A stretch of DNA of 64,000 nt from Pseudoroseomonas cervicalis (GTDB taxonomy: Bacteria > Pseudomonadota > Alphaproteobacteria > Acetobacterales > Acetobacteraceae), in NCBI RefSeq assembly GCF_030818485.1, contig NZ_JAUTAJ010000004.1, forward strand, positions 558,001 to 622,000. The letters are read 5' to 3'. Under the pieces are notes generated by a model. That model saw only the letters and a list, made by a program, of their open reading frames with translations, was not told the DNA's origin and searched no databases. Both the position numbers and the translations under genes were made by a program. Below are positions 8,878-17,466 of this stretch, piece by piece (position 1 is the first letter of the stretch; every line of letters begins with the position of its first letter).

Positions 8878-10541
8878 CGCGGCGGCGGGGCCTCGCCGGC
8901 GGCCATGCGGCGCAGGGCGAAGCGCTGCACCTTGCCGGATTCGGTGCGCGGCAGGGCGTCCACGAAGTCGATGGCGCGGGGATATTTGTAGGGGGCGATC
9001 TCGGCCTTCACGAAGTCCTGCAATTCCTTCACCAAGGCCGGGCCCGGGAAATGCCCCGGTTCCAGCACCACATAGGCCTTCACCACCACGCCACGCTCCG
9101 CATCCGGGGCGCCGACCACGCCGCATTCGCGCACCTTGGGATGGGCGAGCAGCGCCGCCTCGACCTCGGGCCCCGCGATGTTGTAGCCGGCGGCGACGAT
9201 CATGTCGTCGCTGCGCGCCTGGTACCAGAAATAGCCATCCTCGTCCTGGATGAAGGTGTCGCCGGTGATGTTCCAGCCCCAGCGCACCTGCCGCGCCTGG
9301 CGCGGATCGGCGAGGTACCGGCAGCCGGTCGGGCCGCGCACCGCCAGATGCCCCGGCATGCCGCGCGGCACCTCTTTTCCGGTGTCATCGAGGATGCAGG
9401 CCTCGAAGCCCGGCACCACCAGCCCGGTCGCGCCCGGCCGGATCCTTTCCAGTGGAGCACTGATGAAGATGTGGAGCATCTCGGTGCCGCCGATGCCGTC
9501 CATCAGCTTCAGGCCCGTGGCGGCCAGCCATTGCTCATAGACCGGGCGCGGCAGATTCTCTCCGGCCGAGACGCAGCGGCGCAGGCTGGACAGGTCGAAC
9601 TCCGCCGCCCGCGCGGCCATGGCGCGATAGGCGGTGGGGGCGGTGAAGCAGATGCTGGCGCGGTGTTGCTGGATGGCGGGCAGCAGCTCGTCCGGCCCGG
9701 CCTTCTCCAGCAGGATGCCGGTGGCGCCGATGCGGAAGGGGAACAGCACCAGCCCGCCCAGCCCGAAGGTGAAGGCCAGCGGCGCCGAGCCGATGAATCG
9801 GTCCTCGGGCGTGGGCCTCAGCACCTCGGCCGAATAGGTGTCGCAGATCGCCAGCATGTCGCGATGCGCGTGCAGCGTGCCCTTGGGCTCCCCCGTGGTG
9901 CCGGAGGTGAAGCCGATCAGGCAGATATCCTCGGCCGAGGTGTCGCAGGGCGCGAAATCGGGCGCGGCGGCGTCGCACAGCGCCTCCAGCTCGCCATCGC
10001 CCCAGTAGCGGACATGCTTCAGGTCCGGCGCCTCGGCGGCGGCCTTCTGCATCTCGGCGGACAGGCGCGCATCGCACAGGGCGTGGCTGATGCGCGCCTT
10101 GCGCAGCATGAAGCCCAGCTCCTTGGCGCGCAGCAGCGGCATGGTGGCGACGACCACGCCGCCCGCCTTCAGCACGGCGAAATAGGCCGCGACCATCCAG
10201 GGGTTGTTGGCGCTGCGCAGCATCACCCTGTTGCCCGGCACCAGGCCGAGATCCCGCACCAGCACATTCGCGATGCGGTTCACCCGCCCGGCCAGCTGGC
10301 GGTAGGTCAGTGTCTCGGTGGGCGCGATCAGCGCGGGGTGGTCGCCGCGCCCGGCCGCGATATTGCGCTCGATGAATTCGGTCGCGCAGTTCAGCCGCGG
10401 CGGGTAGCGCAGTGCCGGCAGCTCATGGCGCATCACCGGCCACGTCTCGCGCGGCGGCAAATTGTCGTGGACGAAGCGGTCCACATGCGCGCTGCGCTCC
10501 GCGCCCGCCGGCACGGCGTGCTCCTTCATCATCCCGTCCAT
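8874..10541 (-). CDS. benzoate/2-aminobenzoate-type CoA ligase (AMP-forming)
   Basis: ANL-superfamily acyl-CoA synthetase of 555 residues. It activates a carboxylic acid to its acyl-adenylate and then the CoA thioester. The P-loop motif GFTSGTTGEPKGTLH is near residue 216. SAPLAFTFGLGGLVLFPF and GIGGTEMLHIFIS follow, then GDTFIQDEDGYFWYQARSDDMI and the C-terminal PRTESGKVQRFALR containing the catalytic lysine. The GIGGTEMLHIF segment and the overall shape are those of benzoate-CoA ligases, including 2-aminobenzoate-CoA ligase. The start at ATG 10541 has AGGAGG seven bases before it. The divergent monooxygenase/reductase fusion makes 2-aminobenzoate (anthranilate) the best substrate guess. Confidence 0.9.
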   Translation of the reverse strand: MDGMMKEHAVPAGAERSAHVDRFVHDNLPPRETWPVMRHELPALRYPPRLNCATEFIERNIAAGRGDHPALIAPTETLTYRQLAGRVNRIANVLVRDLGLVPGNRVMLRSANNPWMVAAYFAVLKAGGVVVATMPLLRAKELGFMLRKARISHALCDARLSAEMQKAAAEAPDLKHVRYWGDGELEALCDAAAPDFAPCDTSAEDICLIGFTSGTTGEPKGTLHAHRDMLAICDTYSAEVLRPTPEDRFIGSAPLAFTFGLGGLVLFPFRIGATGILLEKAGPDELLPAIQQHRASICFTAPTAYRAMAARAAEFDLSSLRRCVSAGENLPRPVYEQWLAATGLKLMDGIGGTEMLHIFISAPLERIRPGATGLVVPGFEACILDDTGKEVPRGMPGHLAVRGPTGCRYLADPRQARQVRWGWNITGDTFIQDEDGYFWYQARSDDMIVAAGYNIAGPEVEAALLAHPKVRECGVVGAPDAERGVVVKAYVVLEPGHFPGPALVKELQDFVKAEIAPYKYPRAIDFVDALPRTESGKVQRFALRRMAAGEAPPPR

Positions 10542-10558
10542 CCTTCGCCCTCCTGTGT

Positions 10559-11737
10559 TCAGGCTTGGGGCGTGCGACTGCCTTCCCCCGCCAGGGCCCG
10601 TTCGGCCCGGGCGATCACGATGCGCTGCACTTCGCTGGCGCCTTCATAGACGCGGAGCGCGCGCACTTCCCGGTAGAGCTCCTCGGCCTTGTGGCCGCGG
10701 GTGACGCCGAGCCCGCCATGGATCTGCACGGCGCGGTCCGCCGCGCGCTGCGCGGCCTCGGTGGCGTAGAGCTTGGCCATCGAGGCCTCGCGCGAGATGC
10801 GCGGGCGCCCCGAATCCTTCAGCCAGGCGGCGCGGTAGACCAGCAGCGCCGCCGCCTCCACCTCCGTCGCGCTGTCGGCGATGGCGACCTGGCTCTGCTG
10901 CTGCTCGAAGAGCGGCCCGCCGAACAGATGCCGGTTTTCCGCGCGTTCCACGGTGAGGTCGAGGGCGCGCCGCGCGAAGCCGAGCGCCGCCGCGCCGACC
11001 GTGGCGCGGAACACGTCGAGCGTCGCCATCGCCACCTTGAACCCATCCCCCGGCGCGCCAAGGCGGTGGCTGTCGGGCACACGCACATCGTCGAAGCGCA
11101 GCGTCGCCAGCGGGTGCGGCGCCGTCACCTCGATGCGCGCCTCGACCGAGAGGCCGGGGCTGTCGGCCGGCACCACGAAGGCGGAAAGGCCGCGCGCCCC
11201 CGGCGCCTCGCCGCTGCGGGCGAAGACGACGTAATGGCCGGCGATGCCGCCATTGCTGATCCAGGTCTTTTTGCCGGAGATCCGCCAATGGCTGTTGCCA
11301 TCGCGCGTCGCACTGGTGGCCAGCGCCGCCACATCGGATCCGGCCTCGGGCTCGGACAGCGCGAAGGCTGCCAGCGATTCGCCGCGCCGCACATCGGGCA
11401 AATAGCGCGCCTTCAGCGCATCATCGCCGAACAGGGTGATGCTGCCGGTGCCGAGCCCCGCCATGGCGAAGGCGAAATCCGCCAGCCCCGCATGCCGCGC
11501 CAGGATGTCGCGGGCGATGCAGAGGCAACGCACATCCAGCCGCCCATCCTCCGGCACCGCCGCGCGCAGCAGCCCGGCCTCGCCCATGGCGCGGGTCAGG
11601 CGGAGCGTGCTGGCATCGGCGTCGTGATGGTCGACCAGCGCCTCGGCATGCTCTGCGGCCCAGGCTTCCACCTCGCGCGCCCAATCGGCGTGGCGCGGTT
11701 CGAAGAAGGGCCAGTCGAGGAAGGCGGAATCGGCCAT
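10559..11737 (-). CDS. acyl-CoA dehydrogenase
   Basis: FAD-dependent acyl-CoA dehydrogenase, 392 residues, full length. [15 protein letters not shown] (near 126-140) and the KKTWISNGG loop bind flavin and substrate. [22 protein letters not shown] and [15 protein letters not shown] close the C-terminus, and the Glu of YEGASE is the usual catalytic base position. It is 17 bases upstream of the CoA ligase and 6 bases downstream of the enoyl-CoA hydratase. In this operon it would oxidise the reduced, non-aromatic ring CoA ester or its ring-opened acyl-CoA. Confidence 0.93.
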   Translation of the reverse strand: MADSAFLDWPFFEPRHADWAREVEAWAAEHAEALVDHHDADASTLRLTRAMGEAGLLRAAVPEDGRLDVRCLCIARDILARHAGLADFAFAMAGLGTGSITLFGDDALKARYLPDVRRGESLAAFALSEPEAGSDVAALATSATRDGNSHWRISGKKTWISNGGIAGHYVVFARSGEAPGARGLSAFVVPADSPGLSVEARIEVTAPHPLATLRFDDVRVPDSHRLGAPGDGFKVAMATLDVFRATVGAAALGFARRALDLTVERAENRHLFGGPLFEQQQSQVAIADSATEVEAAALLVYRAAWLKDSGRPRISREASMAKLYATEAAQRAADRAVQIHGGLGVTRGHKAEELYREVRALRVYEGASEVQRIVIARAERALAGEGSRTPQA

Positions 11738-11743
11738 GGCGTG

Positions 11744-12553
11744 TCAGTCGCCCTGGAATTCGGGGCGGCGCCTGGCGGCGAAAGCCTCATAGGCGCGGCC
11801 GAAATCGCGGGTGGTCATGCACAGCGCCTGGGCCACCGCCTCGGCCTCCACCGCCTGCTCGATCGACATGGCCCATTCCATCGCCAGCATGCGCTTGGTC
11901 ATGCTGTGGGCGAAGGCGGGGCCGGTGGCGATGTCGCGCGCCAGGGCCACCGCCTCCGGCAGCAGGGACTCCGCCGCCACCACGCGGTTGAAGAAACCCC
12001 AGGCGAGGCCTTCCTCGGCGCGCAGCGAGCGGCCGGTATAGAGCAGCTCGCTCGCCCTTCCCTGGCCGATGATGCGCGGCAGGATGGCGCAGGCGCCCAT
12101 GTCGCAGCCGGCCAGGCCCACCCGGTTGAACAGGAAGGCCACCTTGGCCTCCGGCGTCGCCAGCCGCAGATCGGAGGCCATGGCGATGATGGCGCCCGCC
12201 CCGGCGGCGATGCCGTCCACCGCGGCGATCACCGGCTGCGGGCAGGCGCGCATCGCCTTGACCAGCCCGCCGGTCATGGCGGTGAAGCGCATCAGCCCGC
12301 GCGTGTCGCGCTTCAGCAGCTCCCCGATGATGTCATGCACATCGCCGCCCGAGCAGAAATTGCCGCCGGCGCCGGTGATGACGAAGGCGCGCACCGCCTC
12401 GTCCCGCTCGCCCATGCGGAAGATGTCGGTCAGCTCCTCATAGCTGTCGAAGGTCAGCGGGTTCTTGCGCTCTGGCCGGTCCAGCGTGATCCGCGCCACG
12501 CCCTCCTCGACTTCGAGCCGCACATGCCGTGCCGGATGCGCCGCGATGCTCAT
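11744..12553 (-). CDS. enoyl-CoA hydratase/isomerase family protein
   Basis: Crotonase-fold enzyme of 269 residues. The oxyanion-hole pieces are visible: FCSGGDVHDI near residue 65 and a DGIAAGAGAIIAMASDLR segment near residue 113. FNRVGLAGCDMGACAILPRIIG corresponds to the second catalytic-loop region. Its ATG (12553) overlaps the MarR stop as ATGA. It probably hydrates or hydrolyses a ring CoA ester in the aromatic-CoA pathway encoded here. It is unlike the DSF-synthase crotonase at 44.6 kb. Confidence 0.92.
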   Translation of the reverse strand: MSIAAHPARHVRLEVEEGVARITLDRPERKNPLTFDSYEELTDIFRMGERDEAVRAFVITGAGGNFCSGGDVHDIIGELLKRDTRGLMRFTAMTGGLVKAMRACPQPVIAAVDGIAAGAGAIIAMASDLRLATPEAKVAFLFNRVGLAGCDMGACAILPRIIGQGRASELLYTGRSLRAEEGLAWGFFNRVVAAESLLPEAVALARDIATGPAFAHSMTKRMLAMEWAMSIEQAVEAEAVAQALCMTTRDFGRAYEAFAARRRPEFQGD

Positions 12554-13050
12554 GTCTCACTGTCCTCCCGCAGCGCCGCGCGGACCGAGGATTTGGCGCG
12601 GCCCAGCAGTGCCATCAGCGTGCCGCGCTCGCCTTCGTCCAACCCGCCCAGCAGCGTCGCGATCCATTGCTCATGCGCCGCCGATTGCCGGGCGAATTCG
12701 CGCCGCCCGCGCGGCGTCAGCCGCAGCGTCACCACGCGGCGGTCATGCGCCTCGGTGCGGCGGGCGATCAGCCCCTCTTCCTCCAGCCTCGCGGCGAGGC
12801 CCGTGACATTGCCGTTCGACACCATCATGCGGCGCGACACCTCGCCCAGCGTCAGCCCCTCCGGCGCGCGTTCGAGCGCCGCCAGCAGGTCGAAGCGGGG
12901 CAGGGTGGTCGAGAAATCCTGCCGCAGCCGGCGGCGGATCTCGCTTTCCATCAGCGTGGTGCAGGTCAGCAGCCGCAGCCACAGGCGCAGCTCGTCCTTG
13001 TGGCCGGCGGGCTGGTCGGCCAGCGCGGTCTCGGCATCCACCGGGCTCAT
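12550..13050 (-). CDS. MarR-family transcriptional regulator
   Basis: 166-residue winged-helix regulator. The recognition part is LTLGEVSRRMMVSNGNVTGLAARLEEEGLI, and the wing contains RRVVTLRLTPRGR. The start at ATG 13050 is fused to the SDR stop (ATGA), so the repressor is made as the second cistron of the operon it most likely controls. MarR proteins of aromatic-CoA operons usually repress until a CoA-thioester ligand binds. Two copies of TTGAAGCYTAAA in the divergent promoter (13802-13876) are the candidate operators. Confidence 0.93.
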   Translation of the reverse strand: MSPVDAETALADQPAGHKDELRLWLRLLTCTTLMESEIRRRLRQDFSTTLPRFDLLAALERAPEGLTLGEVSRRMMVSNGNVTGLAARLEEEGLIARRTEAHDRRVVTLRLTPRGRREFARQSAAHEQWIATLLGGLDEGERGTLMALLGRAKSSVRAALREDSET

Positions 13051-13781
13051 GTCTCGCCCCCATCCACCGCCAGCGCCTGGCCGTTCACCGCGCCGGCGCC
13101 GATCAGATAGAGCACCGCCTCCGCCACCTCCTCCGGCCGCACCAGGCGGCCCTGCGGGTTGTGGCGCGTCAGCTCGGCCCGCGCCGCGGCCTCGTCCCGC
13201 CCGGTGCGGGCCATGATGCGCGCGACGCTTTCGGTGACGATCTCGGTCTCGGTGAAGCCGGGGCAGATGGCGTTCACCGTCACGCCCTTGCCGGCCACCT
13301 CCAGCGCCAGGGCGCGCACCAGGCCGAGCAGCCCGTGCTTCGCCGCCGTATAGGCGGTGACATAGGGATAGCCCTTCAGCGCGGCGGTGGAGGCGATATG
13401 GATGATGCGCCCATGCCCCGCCGCCAGCATGCCCGGCAGCACGGCGCGGCTGATGGCAGCGGCGCCGAGCAGGTTGACCCGCAGCATGCGCTCCCACAGC
13501 GCGGCATCGCTCTTCAGGAAGGGCGCGCTTTCGGCGGCGCCGGCGGCGTTGACCAGGATGGGGAAGGGGGCCTGGCCCTCCAGCGCCACCTGCAGCCAGG
13601 CATCCTCGGTGATGTCGGCGACCAGGGCATGGGCGGCATGGCCGGCGCGGCGCACCGCCTCCAGCCGCTCCGCCCGGCGGCCGAGGATGGTGACCTCATG
13701 CCCGGCGGCGGTCAGCGCGGCGGCGATGGCGGCGCCGATGCCGCTGCCCCCGCCCGTCACCAGAGCCCGGCTCTCCGCCAT
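13047..13781 (-). CDS. short-chain dehydrogenase/reductase
   Basis: Classical SDR of 244 residues and first gene of the leftward catabolic operon. TGGGSGIGAAIA (residues 9-20) binds the cofactor. NAAGAAE, the catalytic Ser in IIHIAS, the YxxxK motif in YTAAKHG, and the PGFTETEI segment are all present. It likely oxidises or reduces a hydroxyl/keto group on the alicyclic or ring-opened CoA intermediate, as a 3-hydroxyacyl-CoA dehydrogenase would. The start at ATG 13781 is 124 bases from the divergent fusion gene. Confidence 0.92.
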   Translation of the reverse strand: MAESRALVTGGGSGIGAAIAAALTAAGHEVTILGRRAERLEAVRRAGHAAHALVADITEDAWLQVALEGQAPFPILVNAAGAAESAPFLKSDAALWERMLRVNLLGAAAISRAVLPGMLAAGHGRIIHIASTAALKGYPYVTAYTAAKHGLLGLVRALALEVAGKGVTVNAICPGFTETEIVTESVARIMARTGRDEAAARAELTRHNPQGRLVRPEEVAEAVLYLIGAGAVNGQALAVDGGET

Positions 13782-13801
13782 GGCCTCTCCCCCTCGATTG
13801 C

Positions 13802-13876
13802 TTGAAGCCTAAAACGATCTCTTGCCGCCCCGCAAGGGCGCTTTGCGGTTGCGGCGGCGAATTGTTGAAGCTTAAA
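13802..13876. promoter_or_regulatory. paired direct-repeat operators in divergent promoter (candidate MarR sites)
   Basis: TTGAAGCCTAAA at 13802-13813 and TTGAAGCTTAAA at 13865-13876 lie 63 bases apart (about six helical turns), each close to one of the two divergent genes. The second is a 10-of-12 palindrome, as expected for a dimeric MarR site. Both are followed within a few bases by an ATCT tail. The MarR gene is in the left operon. Confidence 0.6.
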
Positions 13877-13905
13877 CTATCTGCCGAGCAGGGGAGACAG
13901 CGCGC

Positions 13906-16212
13906 ATGCGCATCGCGGTGATCGGCGGCGGGCCCGCCGGGCTGTATTTCGCCATCCTCATCAAGCGCGACCGGCCGGAGGCGCAGGTCACTGTGGTCGA
14001 GCGCAACCAGGCCGACGACACCTTCGGCTTCGGCGTCGTCTTCAGCGACCAGACGCTGGATGCCTTCGCCGCCGCCGACGAACCCTCCTACCGCGCCATC
14101 ACCGGGGCCTTCGCCTATTGGGATGATATCGAGATCCAGGCGAAGGGGGCCACGCACCGCATCGGCGGCAATGGCTTCTGCGGCTGCTCCCGCCGCACCC
14201 TGCTGCTGCTGTTGCAGCAGCGCGCGCGGGAGGTGGGTGTCGAGCTGGTCTTCGGCCGCGAGGCGCAGCCGGAGGATTTCCCGGATGCCGACCTCATCGT
14301 GGTGGCGGATGGCATCAACAGCCCGGTGCGCGAGCGTTTCGCCGACCATTTCCAGCCCAGCATCGATCTGCGCCCCAACCGCTTCGCCTGGATGGGCTCC
14401 ACCCGGCCCTTCGACGCCTTCACCTTCTTCTTCAAGGAGACCGAGGCCGGCATCTTCATCGCCCATTGCTACCAGTATGAGGCGAATGCCAGCACCTGGG
14501 TGCTGGAGACCGACCCCGAGACCTTCGCCCGCGCCGGCCTCGCCGACATGGACGAGGCGCAAAGCGCCGCCTACCTCGAAAAGGTCTTCGAGGAGGAATT
14601 GCAGGGCCACCGCCTGCTGACCAATCGCAGCCTGTGGCGCCGCTTCCCCGCCCTGCGCTGCGCCCGCTGGGTGAAGGGCAACATGGTGCTGCTGGGCGAC
14701 GCCAAGGCCAGCGCGCATTTCTCCATCGGCTCCGGCACCAAGCTCGCCATGGAGGATGCGATCGGCCTGCACGCCGCCTTCATGGCGGGCGGCGACGTCG
14801 CCACCTGCCTCGCCCGCTACGAGACCGCCCGACGCACCGAGGTGGAGAAGACCCAGCACGCCGCCGATGTCTCGCTGGTCTGGTTCGAGCATGTGAAGCG
14901 CTTCTGGCACATGCCGCCGACGCAATTCGCCTTCGGCGTCATGACCCGCAGCAAGGCCATCACCTGGGAGAATCTGGCGCTCCGCGCCCCGGATTTCGTG
15001 GCCGATGCGCAATCCATGTTCGCGCAGCAGGCGCGGGAGGCCGGGCTGCCGGCGCGCGACAATGCCGCCCCCGCCTTCCAGCCCTTCCGGCTGCGCGGCA
15101 TGGAACTGGCCAACCGCCTCGTCGTCTCGCCCATGTGCCAGTACAGCGCCGCGGACGGCCTGCCCGGCGACTGGCACCTGGTGCATTACGGCAGCCGCGC
15201 CACCGGCGGCGCCGGCCTGATCTTCACCGAGATGACCTGCCCCGCGCCGGAGGCCCGCATCACCCCGGGCTGCGCCGGCCTCTGGAACGACGCGCAGGAA
15301 GCCGCCTGGGCCCGCATCACGCGCTTCGTCCACGCCCATGGCCAGGCGCGCATCGCCCTCCAGCTCGGCCATGCCGGGCGCAAGGGCGCGACCAGGCTGA
15401 TGTGGGACGGCATGGACCGGCCGCTGGAGCAGGGCGCCTGGCCGATCCTCTCGGCCAGCCCCATCCCCTACTACCCGGACAGCCAGGTACCGAAGGAAAT
15501 GGACCGCGCCGATATGGACCGGGTGCGCGACCAGTTCGTGCAGGCCGCCCAGCGCGGCGACCGCGCCGGCTTCGACATGCTGGAGCTGCACTGCGCCCAT
15601 GGCTACCTGCTGGCCAGCTTCCTCTCGCCCCTGACCAACACCCGCACGGATGACTATGGCGGCAGCGTGGAAAACCGCCTGCGCTACCCGCTGGAGGTCT
15701 TTCACGCCCTGCGAAAACTCTGGCCGCAGGACAAGCCGATGAGCGTGCGCCTCTCCGCCACCGACTGGGCGGCGGGTGGCATCTCGGATGAGGACACGCT
15801 CGCCATCGCCCGCGCCTTCGCCGAGGCCGGCGCCGATCTGGTCGATGTCTCCACCGGCCAGACCGTCGCCGACGCCGCCCCGCATTACGGCCGCATGTTC
15901 CAGCTCCCCTGGTCCGACATGATCCGCAACGAGGCCGGCATCGCCACCATGTGCGTCGGCTCCATCACCAGCATCGACCAGGTGAACACCATCCTGGCCG
16001 CCGGCCGCGCCGATCTCGTGGCCCTCGGCCGGCCGCATCTGGCCGACCCGGCCTTCACCCTGCGGGCGGCGGCGGATTACCAGGAAAAATCGGTCGCCGT
16101 GCCGGTGCAGTATCGCTGGGGCAAGGACGCCATCTTCCGCACCGCCGAACGCGAGCGCGCCGACCTCATGGAGCTGAAGCGCAAGGCGCGGCCGAAGCGG
16201 CACAAGGCATAA
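13906..16212 (+). CDS. 2-aminobenzoyl-CoA monooxygenase/reductase-type flavoprotein fusion
   Basis: Two flavoenzymes in one 768-residue chain. Residues 1 to about 375 are an FAD monooxygenase (VIGGGPAGLYFA at 5-16; the FAD segment LLGDAKASAHFSIGSGTKLA near 265). Residues about 385-750 are an old-yellow-enzyme NAD(P)H:flavin oxidoreductase (SPMCQYSA, HYGSRATGGAGLIFTE, HCAHGYLLASFLSP, TNTRTDDYGGS). This fusion is the known layout of 2-aminobenzoyl-CoA monooxygenase/reductase, which hydroxylates and then dearomatises 2-aminobenzoyl-CoA. Databases also name such fusions salicylyl-CoA 5-hydroxylase/oxidoreductase, so salicylyl-CoA is the alternative. The start at ATG 13906 follows AGGGGAG. It is divergent from the ligase/beta-oxidation operon. 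Confidence 0.9.
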   Translation: MRIAVIGGGPAGLYFAILIKRDRPEAQVTVVERNQADDTFGFGVVFSDQTLDAFAAADEPSYRAITGAFAYWDDIEIQAKGATHRIGGNGFCGCSRRTLLLLLQQRAREVGVELVFGREAQPEDFPDADLIVVADGINSPVRERFADHFQPSIDLRPNRFAWMGSTRPFDAFTFFFKETEAGIFIAHCYQYEANASTWVLETDPETFARAGLADMDEAQSAAYLEKVFEEELQGHRLLTNRSLWRRFPALRCARWVKGNMVLLGDAKASAHFSIGSGTKLAMEDAIGLHAAFMAGGDVATCLARYETARRTEVEKTQHAADVSLVWFEHVKRFWHMPPTQFAFGVMTRSKAITWENLALRAPDFVADAQSMFAQQAREAGLPARDNAAPAFQPFRLRGMELANRLVVSPMCQYSAADGLPGDWHLVHYGSRATGGAGLIFTEMTCPAPEARITPGCAGLWNDAQEAAWARITRFVHAHGQARIALQLGHAGRKGATRLMWDGMDRPLEQGAWPILSASPIPYYPDSQVPKEMDRADMDRVRDQFVQAAQRGDRAGFDMLELHCAHGYLLASFLSPLTNTRTDDYGGSVENRLRYPLEVFHALRKLWPQDKPMSVRLSATDWAAGGISDEDTLAIARAFAEAGADLVDVSTGQTVADAAPHYGRMFQLPWSDMIRNEAGIATMCVGSITSIDQVNTILAAGRADLVALGRPHLADPAFTLRAAADYQEKSVAVPVQYRWGKDAIFRTAERERADLMELKRKARPKRHKA

Positions 16213-16214
16213 AA

Positions 16215-16325
16215 AAGATCCGGGGGAATGAATTCCCCCAAAGGCAAAAAAAGATCCCGGGGGAATGAATTCCCCCGGGACCCCCTTCTTTTTTCTGTCG
16301 GGGCCGGGCGCCGGTGGCGCCCGGC
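16215..16325. repeat. GGGGGAATGAATTCCCCC-type intergenic repeat, tandem copies
   Basis: Two direct copies of GGGGGAATGAATTCCCCC (16222-16239 and 16259-16276) are each preceded by AAAAAAGATC-like sequence. After the second copy come GACCCCCTTCTTTTTTCTG and a perfect hairpin, GCCGGGCGCC/GGCGCCCGGC (16303-16325). The block fills the gap between two convergent genes. The same modules, partly inverted, recur at 61738-61863. Confidence 0.85.
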
Positions 16326-16328
16326 GGC

Positions 16329-17360
16329 TCAGTTCCAGCCGGCGCGCTGCAGGATCTGCAGCGCCTCGGGCGTGCGGTCCAGATTGCCGGCGGCATTCAC
16401 CGGCTCGGCGCGGAACTTGCCCATCGCCGCCAGCGCCGGATGCAGCGGCGCATCCTCCACCACCGGATATTCCATATTGCCCAGCGCGAAGGCCTCCTGC
16501 GCCTTCGGCGTGGTCATGAACTCCAGGAAGCGCAGCGCATTGGCGCGGTTCGGCGCCGTGCGCACCAGCCCGCCGCCCGAGATGTTCACATGCGTGCCGC
16601 GATCGCCCTCGCCCTGGTTGGGGAAGATCACGCCGATACGCTGGAACAGCGCCTGGTCCTCTGCCTTGTCGGAACGCCCGAACTGGCCGAGATAATAGCT
16701 GTTGGCGATCGCCAGGCCGCACTGGCCCGAGGGGATGGCGCGGAACTGGTCGCGGTCGCCGCCCTGCGGCGGACGCGCCAGATTGGCCACCAGCCCGCGC
16801 GCCCAGGCCTCCGTCCGCTCCGGCCCGTCGGCGATCAGCACCGAGGCCGCCAGGCTGGTGTTGTAGGGATGCGCGCCGCTGCGCGTGCAGATCATGCCGC
16901 GGAAGCGCGGATCGGCCAGATCCTCATAGCGGTTCAGCCCCTCGGGCCGGCCCTTCTCGCGATCATACATGATCAGCCGGGCGCGCTGGCTGAAGGCGAA
17001 CCACAGCCCCTGCGGATCGCGCAGCGAGGCCGGCACGCGGCTGTCGATGGTCTGCGACTGGTAGGGGGCCAGAATGCCGGCCTGCGCCGCGCGCGCCAGC
17101 CGCGCCGCATCCACCGTCAGGAACACATCCGCCGGGCTGTTGGCGCCCTCATTGCGGATGCGCTCGATCAGCTGGTCCGCCTGGCCCTCGATCACCCGCA
17201 CGCGGATGCCCGTCTCCTGGGTGAAGGCGTCATAGAGCTGACGGTCCGTGTCGTAATGCCGGGCGGAGTAGAGATTGATCTCCCCCGCATTCTGCGCATG
17301 CACCGCCGGCGCGGCGAGCACGAGGGCGGAGAAGGCTGCGAGCACGGTACGGCGGAGCAT
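16329..17360 (-). CDS. Fe(3+) ABC transporter substrate-binding protein (FutA/AfuA type)
   Basis: Periplasmic ferric-iron-binding protein of 343 residues. The start at ATG 17360 gives a classic Sec signal peptide (MLRRTVLAAFSALVLAAPAVHA, cleaved before QNAGEI). Tyrosines used for iron in this family are visible in NLYSARHYDTD (mature N-terminus) and in ANSYYLGQF. TGIRVRVIEGQADQLIERI and SPADVFLTVDAARL are typical of the group. No permease or ATPase gene is adjacent, so it must work with components elsewhere. A Fur-like dyad lies 43 bases upstream. Confidence 0.9.
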   Translation of the reverse strand: MLRRTVLAAFSALVLAAPAVHAQNAGEINLYSARHYDTDRQLYDAFTQETGIRVRVIEGQADQLIERIRNEGANSPADVFLTVDAARLARAAQAGILAPYQSQTIDSRVPASLRDPQGLWFAFSQRARLIMYDREKGRPEGLNRYEDLADPRFRGMICTRSGAHPYNTSLAASVLIADGPERTEAWARGLVANLARPPQGGDRDQFRAIPSGQCGLAIANSYYLGQFGRSDKAEDQALFQRIGVIFPNQGEGDRGTHVNISGGGLVRTAPNRANALRFLEFMTTPKAQEAFALGNMEYPVVEDAPLHPALAAMGKFRAEPVNAAGNLDRTPEALQILQRAGWN

Positions 17361-17402
17361 GGCGTCGTCCCTGTTGGATTTGGCGCCGATGCCTATTCGA
17401 AA

Positions 17403-17417
17403 TGCGAGGCATTCGCA
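17403..17417 (-). promoter_or_regulatory. candidate Fur-type iron box upstream of the iron-binding protein gene
   Basis: A perfect inverted repeat TGCGA-N5-TCGCA sits between the start of the ferric-iron-binding protein (17360) and the end of treY. On the coding strand the context is TTGCGAATGCCTCGCAT, close in form to proteobacterial Fur sites. The regulator itself is not in the window. Confidence 0.45.
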
Positions 17418-17436
17418 AGAAAAACCGGAACCTGGC

Positions 17437-17454
17437 GGCGGCCCGGGGGCCGCC
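17437..17454 (-). terminator. hairpin just downstream of treY
   Basis: GGCGGCCC/GGGCCGCC arms with a two-base centre lie 12 bases past the treY stop. A TTTTT tract follows some 15 bases further along on the minus strand. It probably marks the end of the glucan operon before the iron-protein promoter. Confidence 0.45.
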
Positions 17455-17466
17455 ACCCGCCGCCCC

